Shown: one piece after another, positions 40,444 to 54,000 of the stretch | Layout of the letters: each line of letters starts with the position of its first letter | Numbering within the stretch: position 1 is the stretch's first letter | NCBI GenBank assembly: GCA_027257055.1 | Contig: JAPVLO010000625.1 | Location: 310,001 to 374,000, forward strand | Direction of reading: 5' to 3' | Length of the DNA stretch: 64,000 nucleotides | Origin: Cephalopachus bancanus | Taxonomy: Eukaryota; Chordata; Mammalia; Primates; Tarsiidae | The notes under the pieces: generated by a model | Seen by the model: only the letters and a program-made list of their open reading frames with translations | The model's database searches: none | What the model was told of the DNA's origin: nothing | Program-made: the position numbers and the translations under genes

Positions 40444-41106
40444 TTTCTTTGTTTTTTAAAATGAAAGTAATGCATGCATGTGGTGAAAAAATGTCAAATG
40501 ATACAAAAGGGTGCCTGATGAAAAAACTTCCCTCCCTCTTTACCCCTGTTGGCATCTGTTGTCAACAGTTTAGTTTTAGTTGTAGCAACTAAAATAATGC
40601 AACATAGACACAAAACTTTTTAATTTACACAAAGTGATCTTATCCTATATATTTCCATCCCTCTTAATATTAGATTTTTTTCCCCTATCAGCATACAAAA
40701 ACCTCAGATAGTTTCATGTGTCACTCAAAATAAAATTCAAAGTCCTTCCTATGACTGTCATAACCTGATGCAAAAGCCAAACAAAGATAATGTAAAAAAG
40801 GACAATTGTAAATCCATGTAACTCATGGATTTAGATGTAAAAATCTTACAAAGCAGTACTACAGCGCAGCACTGGTGGTATACTGCTGAGCATAGCTGCC
40901 TACCAATCAGTAGTAAGCCAAACCCAGAGATATGTAAGGAAGACATTAGGATCAAGAGGGGTTCATTCCAGGAACTGCAGTGTTCATTTAACAATCATAA
41001 ATTTATCTGTGTAATTCACACATTAATAAATAGGGGGAAACCATAACCATCTCATAGAGGAAAACCATTTGATAAAATTATACCCATCCACCATAAAAAT
41101 AGGAAT

Positions 41107-41414
41107 GGGATGGGCATAGTGGCTCACACCTATAATCCTAGCATTTTGGGGGGGCCAAGGCAGGAGGATTGCTAGAGCCCAGAGGTTTGAGACTAGCCTG
41201 GTAAACAAAGTGAGACCTCATCTTTACAAAAAAGTAAAAAAAATTGCTGGGTGTGGGGTTACCTGCCTGGAGTCCCAGCTAATTGAGAGGCTGAGGTGGA
41301 GGGATCACCTGAGCTCAGGAGGTTGAGGTTGCAGTGAGTTGATTGCGCCACTGCACTCCAGCCTGTACAACAGACTGAGACTCTGACTTAAAAAAAAAAG
41401 AAAAAAAAAAAAAA
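41107..41414 (+). mobile_element. Alu, old
   Basis: AluJ-like dimer with a mixed A/G tail. Confidence 0.9.
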
Positions 41415-41644
41415 GAGAACTTCCTAAATCTAATAAGGAGAATCTACAAAATCTATGATGTTAGAGATTAATATAGTGGTCATCTCTGAATAAAGGACAA
41501 GAGGGGTGCTTTTGAGATAGTAATTATTTCTTGATCTGGTTACCTGAGTGCAGTTACTTTGTGATAATTAAGCTGCATACATATGAATTGGATACTTTAC
41601 ATTATGTGTATTATACTTCAGTTTAAAAGGCTGTTAAAAAGTTG

Positions 41645-41970
41645 TCGAGGAATTTCGCAGCAACCTGGATGGAATTAGAGTTTATAATACTGAGTGATCT
41701 CTCACAGAAACAAAGATCTGAGTATCACATGTTCTCACTCATAAGTGGACCTTGAACAACTATCGTAATTCTATAAGAAAAGGACTGACAGTGGTGGGAA
41801 ACTATGGGGGGGGCAGGGAGGGGAAGGGAAGTAGGATTAACGGTAGTCAATATCTGTCTGGGGATGGGGGGCACACCTCATCAACAAGGGTACCTGCACA
41901 ATGCATATTTGTATACCTAACCCTTAACTCTACCCCACAATTTTAAAATAAAGAATATGTTAAAAAAAAA
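41645..41970 (+). mobile_element. 5'-truncated L1 3' end with tail
   Basis: Same 3' part as the L1 at 18858 (TTCTCACTCATAAGTGGA, CACACCTCATCAACAAGG). Flanks AAAGTTGTCGAGGAA and AAAGTTGTCAAGGAA are its target-site duplication. Confidence 0.87.
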
Positions 41971-42021
41971 AGTTGTCAAGGAAAAACATGTAAATCCTCT
42001 TGACAACCTAAGAAGGTTGGA

Positions 42022-42095
42022 GAGTGCAGCCAGGACTGGGGAGGCTGACAAGGACAAGCTCCCAGCCAGGACTGGGGAGCTGACAAGGACAGGTG
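42022..42095. repeat. Tandem duplication, unit about 37 bp
   Basis: AGCCAGGACTGGGGAG with GCTGACAAGGACA occurs twice in a row. Confidence 0.85.
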
Positions 42096-42139
42096 AAGGT
42101 AGCATGAGGAGGGATGAAGAAGCCCAGAGCTAGGTGGCC

Positions 42140-42808
<669 letters not shown>

Positions 42809-43019
42809 TCAAAGTGTTCAGTGAAAGAGGAGCAGCAGCTTGGAGATGAGGAGCAGAGAGAGGTGCCCTACCAGACGGAGGGATACACTACGCGCATGAA
42901 GGTTAGGCCCAGACTTCCCAGAGGGCGTTAAAGAATTAACTCACATATGACAGAGTTACTGCGAAAGCATACGCGTCTTATCGAATATTTTTACATGCAA
43001 GGAACCTTTCCAAGAGACA

Positions 43020-43530
43020 TAAAGACCGATAGTGGCCATCAGAGGAGTGGAGAGGCTGAGGAGGAGACGGGTTGGGAAAAGAGGGGCTGTGGATGGGAAG
43101 GGAAGGGCAGAGGGGAGAGGCGACCCAAGGGAATAGGCCGGGGAGAGGAGGGGCTGAGGAAGGGAGGGGGGAGAGAGGGGCGAGGCTGGCAGGGGGGCAA
43201 AGGAAGGGAAGGGGCAGAGGGGAGAGAGACCGGAGGGAAGAGGCCGAGGAGGGGCTGAGGAAGGGAGAGGTTGCGGGAGGGGTTAGGGAGGGGCAGGGCT
43301 GAGGAAGGAAAAGGCGGGGGGAGGGCGGACGGAGGGGAGGGCTGGGGAGAAGCTGGGAAGGGAAGGGGGAGACAAGAAGAGCGGGGATGGGCTGCAGGAG
43401 GGGTTAGGGAGAGGCGGGCTGGGGAGGAGAAGGGCAAAGGGGAGGAGCCGGGGAGGCCGGAAGGAGGAAAGAGGCGCAGGAGGGAAGGTGCTGGGGAAGG
43501 AGGGAGCAGGATAGGGAGGAGTCAGTCTCA
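43020..43530. repeat. Polypurine (GGGGA/GGGA-rich) tract
   Basis: About 0.5 kb is nearly all A and G on the plus strand, built from loosely repeated GGGGAGGGG, GAGGAAGGGAGG and GGGGCTGAGGA words. It ends at the edge of the CpG island. It creates long open frames on both strands that are composition artefacts. Confidence 0.85.
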
Positions 43531-44784
43531 GAAGCGTGGCCAGGAGGGACCGGACTGGGAGGAGCGGGGCGGGGCAGGAGAGACAGGAGAGACGCTCGCT
43601 GCGCGCCTGGGCCACTGTCCACCTCGTGTTGGCCCCGCCCTCTCGGGCTCCTCCGCCGGAAACCGTCCCGCCGGCCCGGTCACCCCCTGACGCCTTACTC
43701 TTCTCTCGGTGGTTCCGAATGACGGTTGTGCTGGGCCAAGCACGTGCGCCGACGTCTCGGGCTGCCCAGTCCCAGCGGTCTATCCTTTGCACTCGAGACA
43801 GCTCGGGATCCCCTGCGAATCACTTTACATACATAGTGGAGCGCTGGAATCCATTATTTTATTGCAATGACAGTTTATAGTGGAATTTCGGACACCGAGG
43901 AACTTATTTATAATAAAAACATCATTTCACATCTTGTTTTCGGACATGGTGCCGCGCGCAACAGTCGCGACACGCCCGGAGGTGCAGGCCCGCTGCGCGG
44001 GAGGGTTGCGCCCAGTTCCCGCCTGCTTTCTACTTGAGCCGCAGCCAGTCTGGTTTCCTCCTGCCATTGGCAACACGCCCTTGACCTCCAGCCTGCTCCA
44101 AGGCGGTGTGGGAGGACTCTGCGAAACGCCAACTGGTATCTTTTACGGGTATCCCAGCAGACACTTCATCTCCGCTTTTCCGTGCAAATTGAAATTCAAG
44201 GCAACATTCATTTTTAAAAAGCTTGCGCGGGCCGTTTGTCCCGTATAGTCACCAGCAATCTCATGTCCCCAGAGGTCGCGACGGGAGGGGGGTCCCCATG
44301 AGGGTCCTAAGTAGGAGTGCCAAGATCAGCAAATAAAACACGACGCCCAGTTACTGTGACTTTCAGACTAGCAGCTTCTCTGGGCACTCGTGGTAAGAAT
44401 TACTCTCGAAAGTCACACTTCGCGGAGCACCACAGTTTTGCGACAATCCAGGCCGGAGGCCAGACGTGAGACACGCCCCTCGCGCCAGCTAGCCCCACCC
44501 GGCGCCGCACTTCCGGTCGAAGGGTCCACGCCCGCGCGCGGCCCCGCCCGCCTCCGGAAGTCTCCTCTGCGTCGGCCGCCCAGCCCAGCGCCAGGGGCCT
44601 CCGGGAGCCGCCTCCCGCCTCCCGCCTCCAGGGACAGCGGCCCGGCCTGGCCCCTCCGCGCGCCATCCGGCGTCCTCGCCGATCTTCCTGTCGCCGGGAG
44701 CGGCGGGCCGGCCGGCGGGCGGCCGGGGCCGCGGCCGCCATTCCGGCGCGTCTACGCCCGCGGGGGCCGCCCGAGCCGGCCGCC

Positions 44785-45024
44785 ATGCCGCTGGGTCTGA
44801 AGCCCACCTGCAGCGCCTGCAGGACCACGTCGTCCTCCATGTGGAGGAAGGGTCCGCAGGGCGAGATCCTCTGCCACCACTGTACGGGCCGGGGCGGCGC
44901 GGGCGGCGGGGGCGCGGGCTCGGGGGCGGCCGGCGGGCCGGGGAGCGGCGGCTTCGGCGCGGCAACCTTCGCCAGCACCTCGGCCGCCCCTCCGCAGAGC
45001 AATGGGGGCGGGAGCGGCAAGCAG
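44785..45024 (+). CDS. GATAD1: GATAD1 coding exon 1 (zinc finger)
   Basis: The exon encodes residues 1-80: the zinc finger, then a glycine/alanine/serine-rich linker ending GSGKQ. The donor is AAGCAG|GTGAGC. Compared with the human sequence I recall, the changes are conservative or fall in the low-complexity linker. Copies of the exon/intron junction recur in the intron (see 45015-45215). Confidence 0.97.
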
Positions 45025-48000
45025 GTGAGCTCCTGGACCTCCGGCGGGCGGGGGCGGAGGGGGAGGCTACAAGCAGACGAGCTCCTGGACCCCCGGTGGG
45101 GGTCGGCAAACCGATGAGTTCCTGGACCTCCAGGGGACGGGGAGTGGGGGAGAGGCGGGGGAGGGGACGGCAAGCAGGCAAGCTCCTGGCCTTCCCGCGG
45201 TGGGGGGAAGGGGGCGGGCCTTCCCGGATCGCCAGTCCCCTGCTGGGTCTGGACCCCCTCTCACCTTTTAAGGGCATCGTGGAGTTGGCCCATCCCTAAG
45301 CACCTCTTATCCTGGGAAATTCTAAGCACAAAGAAGGAAGACAATTTAAAACCCTCCAGAAATACCCCTGTAATGTTGAGTAGCTGCCATAGCCTACTCC
45401 TAGCCCAAGTTTGGGAGAGTTAAGTTGTTGAGGGGTATTCTCTGTTCAGACTGTGGCGAATGGCTCTGGCCTTGACCTAGACCGCCTCCCGCCGCTGCCC
45501 GCAGGCCCGTGGTAAGCGACTCGCAGCTCTTTGGAGACTCCAGACCGCTTTCCCGGGAGCCTGCCGTGTTCTTAGCCCAGTTGTTGTAATGACTCCGCTT
45601 AACTAGAAAAGGCGCAATCTTAAAATTAAATGTTCTTATGAGAGTGCATGCTCTGGTTCCTTGTAAGATGGTTGCAACCTTTCCATGGTTTTTATTTCTT
45701 CTTCTTTTTGTTCTTTAACTGTTTGTGGAACAGAGTAAGCAGGAAATTCACAGGAGGTCTGCTCGACTCAGAAACACTAAATACAAATCTGCTCCTGCTG
45801 CTGAAAAGAAAGTTTCCACTAAAGGAAAAGGAAGGAGACATATTTTCAAGTTAAAAAATGTAAGATGATTGTGGACAGTGCCTTTTACTCTAATGACGTT
45901 TGTGTAGTGTGTCCTATCGCCGTCTTTGTTTCTCAGCTTTGAACTTGGACTCTGCTATTGGGAGCCTCTTCTGCAGTATTCTGAGGAGTGGTCCAGACTT
46001 CTCAAAAGGGAATGAGCTCTGTTGCAGGAGGCTTACTGTTTATAAAGTTAATAATACCCTTTCTTTTTTTCTAACTTTTGTATTTTCCTCTGGAAAACAT
46101 AAAATTTGAGTTTAAAAGGAACATCAACCTTGAACCCATTTTATTAGGCTCTTTATGCAAAGGGGGAGGCGAAATTATGGTTCTTGATATGGCCACATGT
46201 ACTAGGAAAACTTATTTAAAAATTCTTTAAGGATTTAAGTAAATAATAATACTGGAACTCATTGTTTCCATATTCATTTGGTATTATAGCCCCAGAAAAT
46301 GTATCTTGCTGACTTAAGATGATGAATTTTGTGAATATGAGTCAAAGGTTTTGCTAAACCTTCTTTATTTCTTCTGCTGTAAAGGGAAGGAAGAGATTGT
46401 TGAAAGACCTGTGTTGGAGGTAGTTGAAAGCGCATTTTTGTTACAATAAGTTTTTACTATTTTTGTAAACACGGACAGTGGTCAAATATAGTGAACATTG
46501 CATTTTGGACTATTTTTTAAAAAATCTCTGTATGATTTTCTTTCCTTTCAGAACAGAAACGCTTCACCAGTAAAGACATTTCTGAAGTTGAGCATATTTG
46601 TTTATAAAAACACAAAAGGGTCTTGTGGTAGATTTTTGTGCAGATTGCCCTTTTTTTTTTTTTTTAAGTTATATTCTCACTCTGTCACCCAGGCTGGCAT
46701 GCAGTGGAATGATTACAGCTCACCACATTCTTGACCATCCAAGTAACTGGGACTATAGGTGTGCACCACCACACTCGGCTAATTTTTTAATGTTTTGTAG
46801 AGGTGAGGTCTTACTGTGTTGTCCAGGCTGGTATCATGTGTTGTCTAGGCTGACCTCAAATTTCTGGGCTCAAGCAATTCTTCTGCCTTAGCCTCCCAAA
46901 ATGCTGAAATTACAAGTGTGAGCCACCGTGCCCAGCCAAATTTTTGCGTTGACAGTAGTTACCTCAACTTATTTAAGATTTTTATAATTTAGTTTTCTTA
47001 AAATTAGGCATTTGTTGACAAACTCGTTAAGCAAATATTCATTTACTTCAGTATGCGTTTGTGTCATTTATGCAAATTTTTTTCCTTTTAAGTATGTGTG
47101 TACTTTGTTCTCTGCTACCTTTTTCTTCGATGTCCAAGCAGGACAGATTTGGGGAGGCCTAGTTTCTGTGTTGTGGCATAAAAGCATATATTGCAGCTTT
47201 AGGAGGGATTTCAGTGATGATTGGAAGGTGGCAAATTACTAAGAATTCCCAAGAAAGTTTCTAAAGCCTTAATTCTGGATTGCTAGGAAAGTGATGTTGA
47301 GTTTTATTTATTTATTTATTTTTATTTTATTTTAGAGATGTGAGGTTCAATTCAGGATTACATATATAAGTGAATGTTGAGTATTATAGCTAGTAATAGT
47401 TCCATAGTTGAGACAGAAAATGTCATCAAGGAGACACTTTTACTTTATGTTCACCTGCAAATTTTCTCTTCCATTCTGTCATGCGCAGGCTATTAGAACC
47501 AGTATATTTTTACATCTGGAATGTTCATGTGTAATGAAGCTCTGATCAACTTTGTATTAGAGCTCAGCAGCGTAATCAGAAGCATGTTCTTTGTTTCTCA
47601 GCAGTTTTTAAGCTCATGGTAGCAGAAGTGCAGTGGAAATATTCTGACTGTGCTTTGCCACAACATTCAGAAAAGCATTTATCTTTTTATTGCAGTTATT
47701 GTCACCAAACAACAAGTTTTAGTGTTTGTCGAGTTATAGAATTCTCATATAGGGCTGGGAAAATGCCTATATATGCATCCGACCTATTAATGTGCTCTTT
47801 TTTCTTTTGTGTTTTTATAGCCCATCAAAGCTCCTGAGTCAGTTTCTACCATAATCACTGCAGAATCAATCTTCTACAAGGTAAGCTTTTGTAGAATTGG
47901 GGCTAGTGTATAATGTACTGCTAAAATGTTGGACTAGTCTAAAGGTCTCTGCCACTCTGTATTTGTATAAGCCATGATTATGCTTCTTGTTCCCTTCTAA

Positions 48001-51000
48001 GCTACTTTCCATCACAAGTGGCTGTCACCAAACACCTCATCCCAAGCTGGAGTGGAAGAAGTTTCCTGCTCCACACCATGTGGAGTGTAATGCATGTACA
48101 CATACTGCGGAGCCTTGAAAGATGGACCCATCCTAGTCAGTGTGGTAGCATTGGAGAATGAGAAGAACAGGGGCAGGCTGTGAACTTGTAGAGGATGTAC
48201 GCTATGATACCTGATGGATAGAGGAAGCTTAGGGATTCTAAAATGTCTTTGAGCAGAGTTGAGCGGAATAAAGTGGTATTGGGGATTCACACCTACTCCA
48301 TTTTGAGAGTCCAAGATGTTTTTATAAAAGAGTGAGAAGATCAGATCCAAAGTCCATGGACATCTGATACCTCAGTGAGAGATATCCATGGACTTTGGAT
48401 CTGATCTTCTCACTCTTTTATAAAAACATCTTGGACCAGAAGTCTTAAGAAAGGAGTTGGAATGTAGAGAAGGTCTCCAAGACCTGGCATAAGCAGCAAC
48501 CACTTAAGGCTGTTTGGTATTTTGGGGTCTGAACTGTCACTTGGAGCAGTGGTGTGAGTGCTTTGTAGCTGACCTGAGTGGACCAGACACTGGGAAGATC
48601 AATTGATTATGCTCTTGAGTGTACTACTTTTTTGGCCCATAATCTGTGTGGTCAAAAACAGTCTGTACACAGGTAAGTAACTATCCTGTACCCAGCGTTT
48701 CATACAACATTAATGATAACATACCTAAAGTTTAGTATATGTTTGCTAAATTTGTGTCAGTGGCCGAGCATTTTATGTGCTTCTTTCATTTGGTCTACTT
48801 TGAGTTGGGTACTGTTATCCCCATTTCTGGATGAGGACATTGAGGCACTGAGAGGTTAACTAAGTTGTCCAGGATCACATAGCCAATGAGTCGTGGAGTG
48901 GGGCAGTCTGGTGCCAGAGGTTAAGTCCAGTGTTCAATTCCTGGATCCACAGCTTTGGCAAGTGACTGTGTGACTAGGACCAACCTCGCTAATGTTTTTC
49001 ATCTGTAAAATAGGGATTGTAAATAGTAACTACTTCAGTGGATCAAGTGAAATCACTGTGTTAGGCACTTGGCAGTGTAAGCACTCAGTGATTAGTAGAA
49101 ATTATCATTATCACGTCTACATATTTGTATATTACCTTCACAACACACATAAAGGATTAAGTGTAAGGATTTAGTGTACTGATGAGTTCCCTGGGTGTCT
49201 CCATGGAATGGTGTGTGGGACCTGTTCTTGCAACTGTGAGTGCCTTCATATTGTTGTCTACCCCATGCTTGTTAGACAAAAAGGACAAATGGCAACAGAA
49301 TATTAATGTACTGCTGCTGATACTCCGTGTCACAGCAGTGCCGCTGACAGGCAGCACCATGGTAGCAAGTCAAAGAATGTGCTGCCAGCACCCAGATAAG
49401 ACATATTACATGTTGTGAGTGGGGCCATGGGATGATGGCCAGGAGTGTGGGCCCTTCCTTGGAGCGCTCCAGTGGCAAAACAGCTCCAGGGAATAACAGA
49501 TCTGGTTATTCCCACTCCATTGCTCTTCACTGTCTTTCTCTGCCAGAAACCTTGACACCTTGCAAATGAGGAGACCCCCTCACATCAAGTGCGTCAGCCC
49601 TGTCTGACTTTATGTATATGCACACAACACAGTACGTATTATTAAATACCTACTGTGTGCCAGGCACTATTGACCATTGGAGTCTTGCACTAAGACACTG
49701 TCTTTGAATGCAGTTGTGGCCAGGCGCAGTGACTTACACCTGTAATCCCAGCATTTCAAGAGGCAAGGTGGGTGGACTGCTTGAGCCCAGGAGTTTGAGA
49801 CGGGCCTGGACAACTTGGCGAGACCTCGTCTCTACAATAAATAAAAAAAAATTAACTGGGCGTGGTGGTGCACACCTGTAGTTCCAGCTGCTTGGAAGGC
49901 TGAGGCGGAAAGGAACGCCTGAGTCCAGCAGGTTGAGGCTGCAGTGGCTGTGAGCGTGCCACTGCACTCCAGCCTGGGTGACAGAGTGAGATTCCTACTA
50001 AAAAAAATAAGTAAAAAAAAGAATGCAATTCTGTTTTCATGCTATTATGTGTTTTAGATTAATATTCATTCATTATTTGAGTGTAATCGTTGATAATTTG
50101 ATAATCATGACCATACATGTGGACAAAGCAAACCATTCGTATGATAAATAACTTAGAACCGGCTGATGATGTGTAGGAACTAGCAAGTAGCAGGCTGTGG
50201 TCTGCATCGACTGGACCCGTCCACAGTGATCCAGAGGCGGCAGTCACCCTCAGACGTGTGGACGAAGGGGCCACCAGGAGAAACTTGTGGCCTATCAGAT
50301 GCTGTGTTGCTGTGTTGCAGCTCAGTTAATGGAAGCTTTTCTTCAGCATTTTTTGTCTGAGGGAGGTGCACACTGAGTACTTGTCCCTGCTGCGAAAGCC
50401 CTGTTTGGAGGGAAGAGCAGTGAATCACGCTGCTCCTGCAGTCAAAGACTGTGTGGCTTCCTGAGAATTGCACCCTCCTGAGGAAGTGCTGAGTGCTGTC
50501 AAGATTTGGATCCACCTTGATGGATGTTCAAAGGAGAGATTACTAAAAATCCAGAGAAGGGGATGGTAGAGGCACAGGGAGGGTTTAGTCCAAGACATAG
50601 ACAAATGAGTTGGGCATATAGTGTAGCAGGAAATGAATAGGACACAAAGCCGTGAATGCCAAAAATACCAGCGATTGTATTGTGGGAGTATGTGTAACAG
50701 GGAATGGCTGCAAGCCTGGGAGATGCACAGTGAGTTAGGGTGAACATATCCTGAAGACTGACTGTAACCAAACAAGTTTCTGTTGTTTCTTTTGGTTTGA
50801 ACTTATGGTCTGCATTTTCTTTGAATAGTAGGCTTGGGAGGGAGGCATAAAGAGTATATTCTTACCTGATAGGCACTGATTTTCAAGATCGTGCAGAAGA
50901 AGACTGTTGATCTGGATGAGGAGCCTCGGTACAGTCTGTGGCATTCAGCAAGTCACCACACCGGTCATAGCTTAAAGACTGTGGTTAACAAAGTAGGGCT

Positions 51001-54000
51001 AGAGCACAGAGGATGCCCAGGACAGCAAAACTCCTCTATGTGATACTGTACCGGTGGACATGTCATCATACATTTGTACAAACCCATAGAATACACAGCC
51101 CCAAGAGTGAGCCCTAATGTAAACTGTGATCTTTGGGTGACAATGACGTGTACCTGTAGGTTCATCAGTTGGAACTAGGGCACCACTGTGGTGGGGGTTG
51201 TTCGTGCTGGGGAGGCTGTGTGTGCGTGGGGGCATGGGGCATGAGAGGACTCTGTACCTTTGGCTAAGTTTTGCTGTAAGCATAAAATTGCTGTAAAAAG
51301 TAAAGTCTGTCTTTAAAAAAGTAGCGATAGTACTGTGTGATATAAAATCAAAGTACTTCTACATATAAATATTTTCTCCAGATGCAGATTATAATGTGTG
51401 TACTTTTTTCATTCAAAAGTGAAACAAATTAAGGATTGGCATCAAACAGATACACATTGATACCTTAGAACATCTTGAAGACCTTTATGGGTCACTTTGA
51501 AAACTTGCTTTTTCATCTTTTTTTTTGAGTTGGAGTCTCACTCTGTCACCCAGACTGGAGTGCAGTGGCCGCTCCCGGCCATCACAGCCTCAGCCTGCTG
51601 GGCTCCGGTGATCCTTCCGCCTCAGCCTTCCAAGTAGCTGGAACTACAGGCGCGCGCTACCATGCTCGACTAATTTTTGATTTATTGTAGAGATGAGGTC
51701 TCGTCAAGTTGCCCAGGCAGGTCTCGAACCCACGGGCTCAGGCAATCCACTGACCTCGGCCTCCCAAAGTGCTGGGATTACAGGCTGAGCCACCGAGCCC
51801 GGCCTGCTTTTTCATCTTAAGGAAGTTTCATTTATTGCTGTGGTGCCATTCTGTTTTTACTTTATTATTGTTATGTTATGCATTATATTTATTTATTTAT
51901 TTTTGAGTTGGAGTCTCACTCTGTTGCCCAGACTGGAGTGCAGTGGCCGCTCCCGGCCACTGCAGCCTCGATCTGCTGGGCTCCGGCAATCCTTCCACCT
52001 CAGCCTTCCAAGTAGCTGGAACAGGCACGCGCTACCACGCCTGGCTAATTTTTTGATTTTTATTGTAGAGATGAGGTCTCACCAAGTTGCCCAGGCCGGT
52101 CTCAAACCCACGAGCTCAGGCAATCCACTCACCTCAGCCTCCCAAGGCGTGGGATTACAGGCTGAGCCACCGAACCCGGCTTATTTTCTTATTCTAAATT
52201 TAAGATTATCTTCTGTTTCCTCCAGGGAGTATATTACCAAATTGGTGATGTTGTTTCTGTGATTGATGAACAAGATGGAAAGCCTTACTATGCTCAGATC
52301 AGGGGTTTTATTCAGGACCAGTACTGCGAGAAGAGTGCGGCATTGACGTGGCTCATTCCCACTCTCTCTAGCCCCCGAGACCAATTTGACCCTGCCTCCT
52401 ATATCATAGGTGAGTAAAAAGAACTTACTAGTTTGTTTGGGCTGCCATGACAAAATACCATGGACTGAATGAATCGCTTAAACAACAGAAATTTGTTTTC
52501 TCATGGTTCTGGCGACTGAAGTTCTGTTTCTGATGGAGACTCTCTCCCTGACTGCCTTCTTGCTGTGTCCTCACGTGGCTCTTTTTTCTGTACGTGTATA
52601 TGGAGAGAGCTGTCTGGTTTCTTTTATAAGGACACCAGTCCTGTCAGATCTTCCAGCTTCATTTAGCCAAATGCCATCACATAGATTAGATCTTTAGCAT
52701 ATAAGTTGGGACACAATTCAGTCCATAACAACAACAAAAAAAGCATAAGCATTATGAAGTACAGAAAAATAGAGAGCTTTATAGAAAACATGAGAGACGT
52801 TTCATATAGCTGAAGTTTGAGTGCTATCAGTTGTTTTGATTTAGAGCAATGTGCCCCTACTAAAAAGTGAGTGGCCCAGGGTTAAACGGTACTAAAATAA
52901 TTTATTGCCCAGGAACTAGGTTATTTAGGTGACTTATAAAAATCTGTTTAAAAATAATTCCTGGCCGGGCTTGGTGGCTTAGCCTGTAATCCCAGCACTT
53001 TGGGAGGCCAAGGCGAGTGAATTGTCTAAACCCATGGGTTCAAGACCCACCTGGGCAACTTGGCAAGACCTCGTCTCTACAATAAATAAAAATAATTAGC
53101 TGGGTGTGATAGCACGCACCTGTAGTTCTGGCTACTTGGAAGGCTGAGGCAGAAGGATTGCCGGAGCCCAGCAGGTCGAGGCTGCGGTGGCTGGGAGCAT
53201 GTCATGACACTCCAGTCTGGGCAACAGAATGACACTCCAACTCAAAATAATAATAATTCCTAAAAGAACTAGCCCAATTATTTCCAGAATCTTACAAATT
53301 CTCAATATGTGCCACTCTAATGCCACACACATCCTGGACTCTTTTTTTTTTTTTTTTTGAGCTAGAGTCTCACTCTGTTGCCCAGGCTGGAGTGCAGTAG
53401 CACATTCACAGCCACTGTAGCCTCGATCTGCTAGGCTTAGGTGATCCTTCTCCCTCAGCCTTCCAAGTAGCTGGAACTACAGGCCCATACCTAGCTAATT
53501 TATTTATTGTGGAGATGAGTTCTCACCATGCTCCCCAGGCTGATCTCCAACCCCTGGACTCAGGCATTTCTCTCATCTCAGCCTGCCAAAGTGCTGGGAT
53601 TATGGCCCATCCTAGACCTTTTCATAGCACATTGTAGTTGATGGTCGAAATGGCAACTGCTTTGTTTTTGTTAATTTCAAGGCTGCCAAAAGTTACACAG
53701 GTGATTCTTGATATAGACTCACAAGAAGTTACTGATTGATACAATTTTGAAAGTGCTAAGATTTTTAAAGTTGCTTCATGCTTTTCAAGCTTTCTGCAAT
53801 GAGCATGCTTTACTTTTGTATTCTGAGAAAAAAACAAGAATGTATTTTTCAGGCTGGGTGCAGTGGCTCACACCTGTAATCTCAGCACTTTTGGAAGCTA
53901 AGGTGGGAGGATTGCTTGAGCTTGTAGCTGGGCAACATAGCAAGACCCTGTCTCTATAAAAAAATAAAATAAACCAGGTATGGTGGCAAGTGCCTGTGGT

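Larger units (their letters stand above)
43540..45290 (+). promoter_or_regulatory. GATAD1: CpG island and promoter of GATAD1
   Basis: Two CpG-dense blocks (about 43.54-44.05 and 44.40-45.25 kb) are joined by a less dense stretch. The proximal block holds ETS-like sites (ACTTCCGG near 44509, CTCCGGAAG near 44551), GC boxes and GCCGCCAT at the start codon, with no TATA box. That is the usual layout of a broad housekeeping promoter. The transcription start is not pinned. The distal block could be a second promoter, perhaps for an upstream noncoding transcript. Confidence 0.8.

Noticed and set aside
43039..43792. Open frames of 130-170 codons on both strands in the polypurine tract
   Set aside because: Low-complexity Glu/Gly/Arg or Pro/Ser/Leu readings of a GA-rich tract.
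44400..45277. Minus-strand open frames of about 260 codons across the GATAD1 promoter
   Set aside because: They are antisense to a real exon in CpG-island DNA, where stops are rare, and have Arg/Pro/Gly composition with no domain.
52181..52453. Minus-strand open frame of 90 codons over GATAD1 exon 4
   Set aside because: It is the shadow of a conserved exon read on the other strand.
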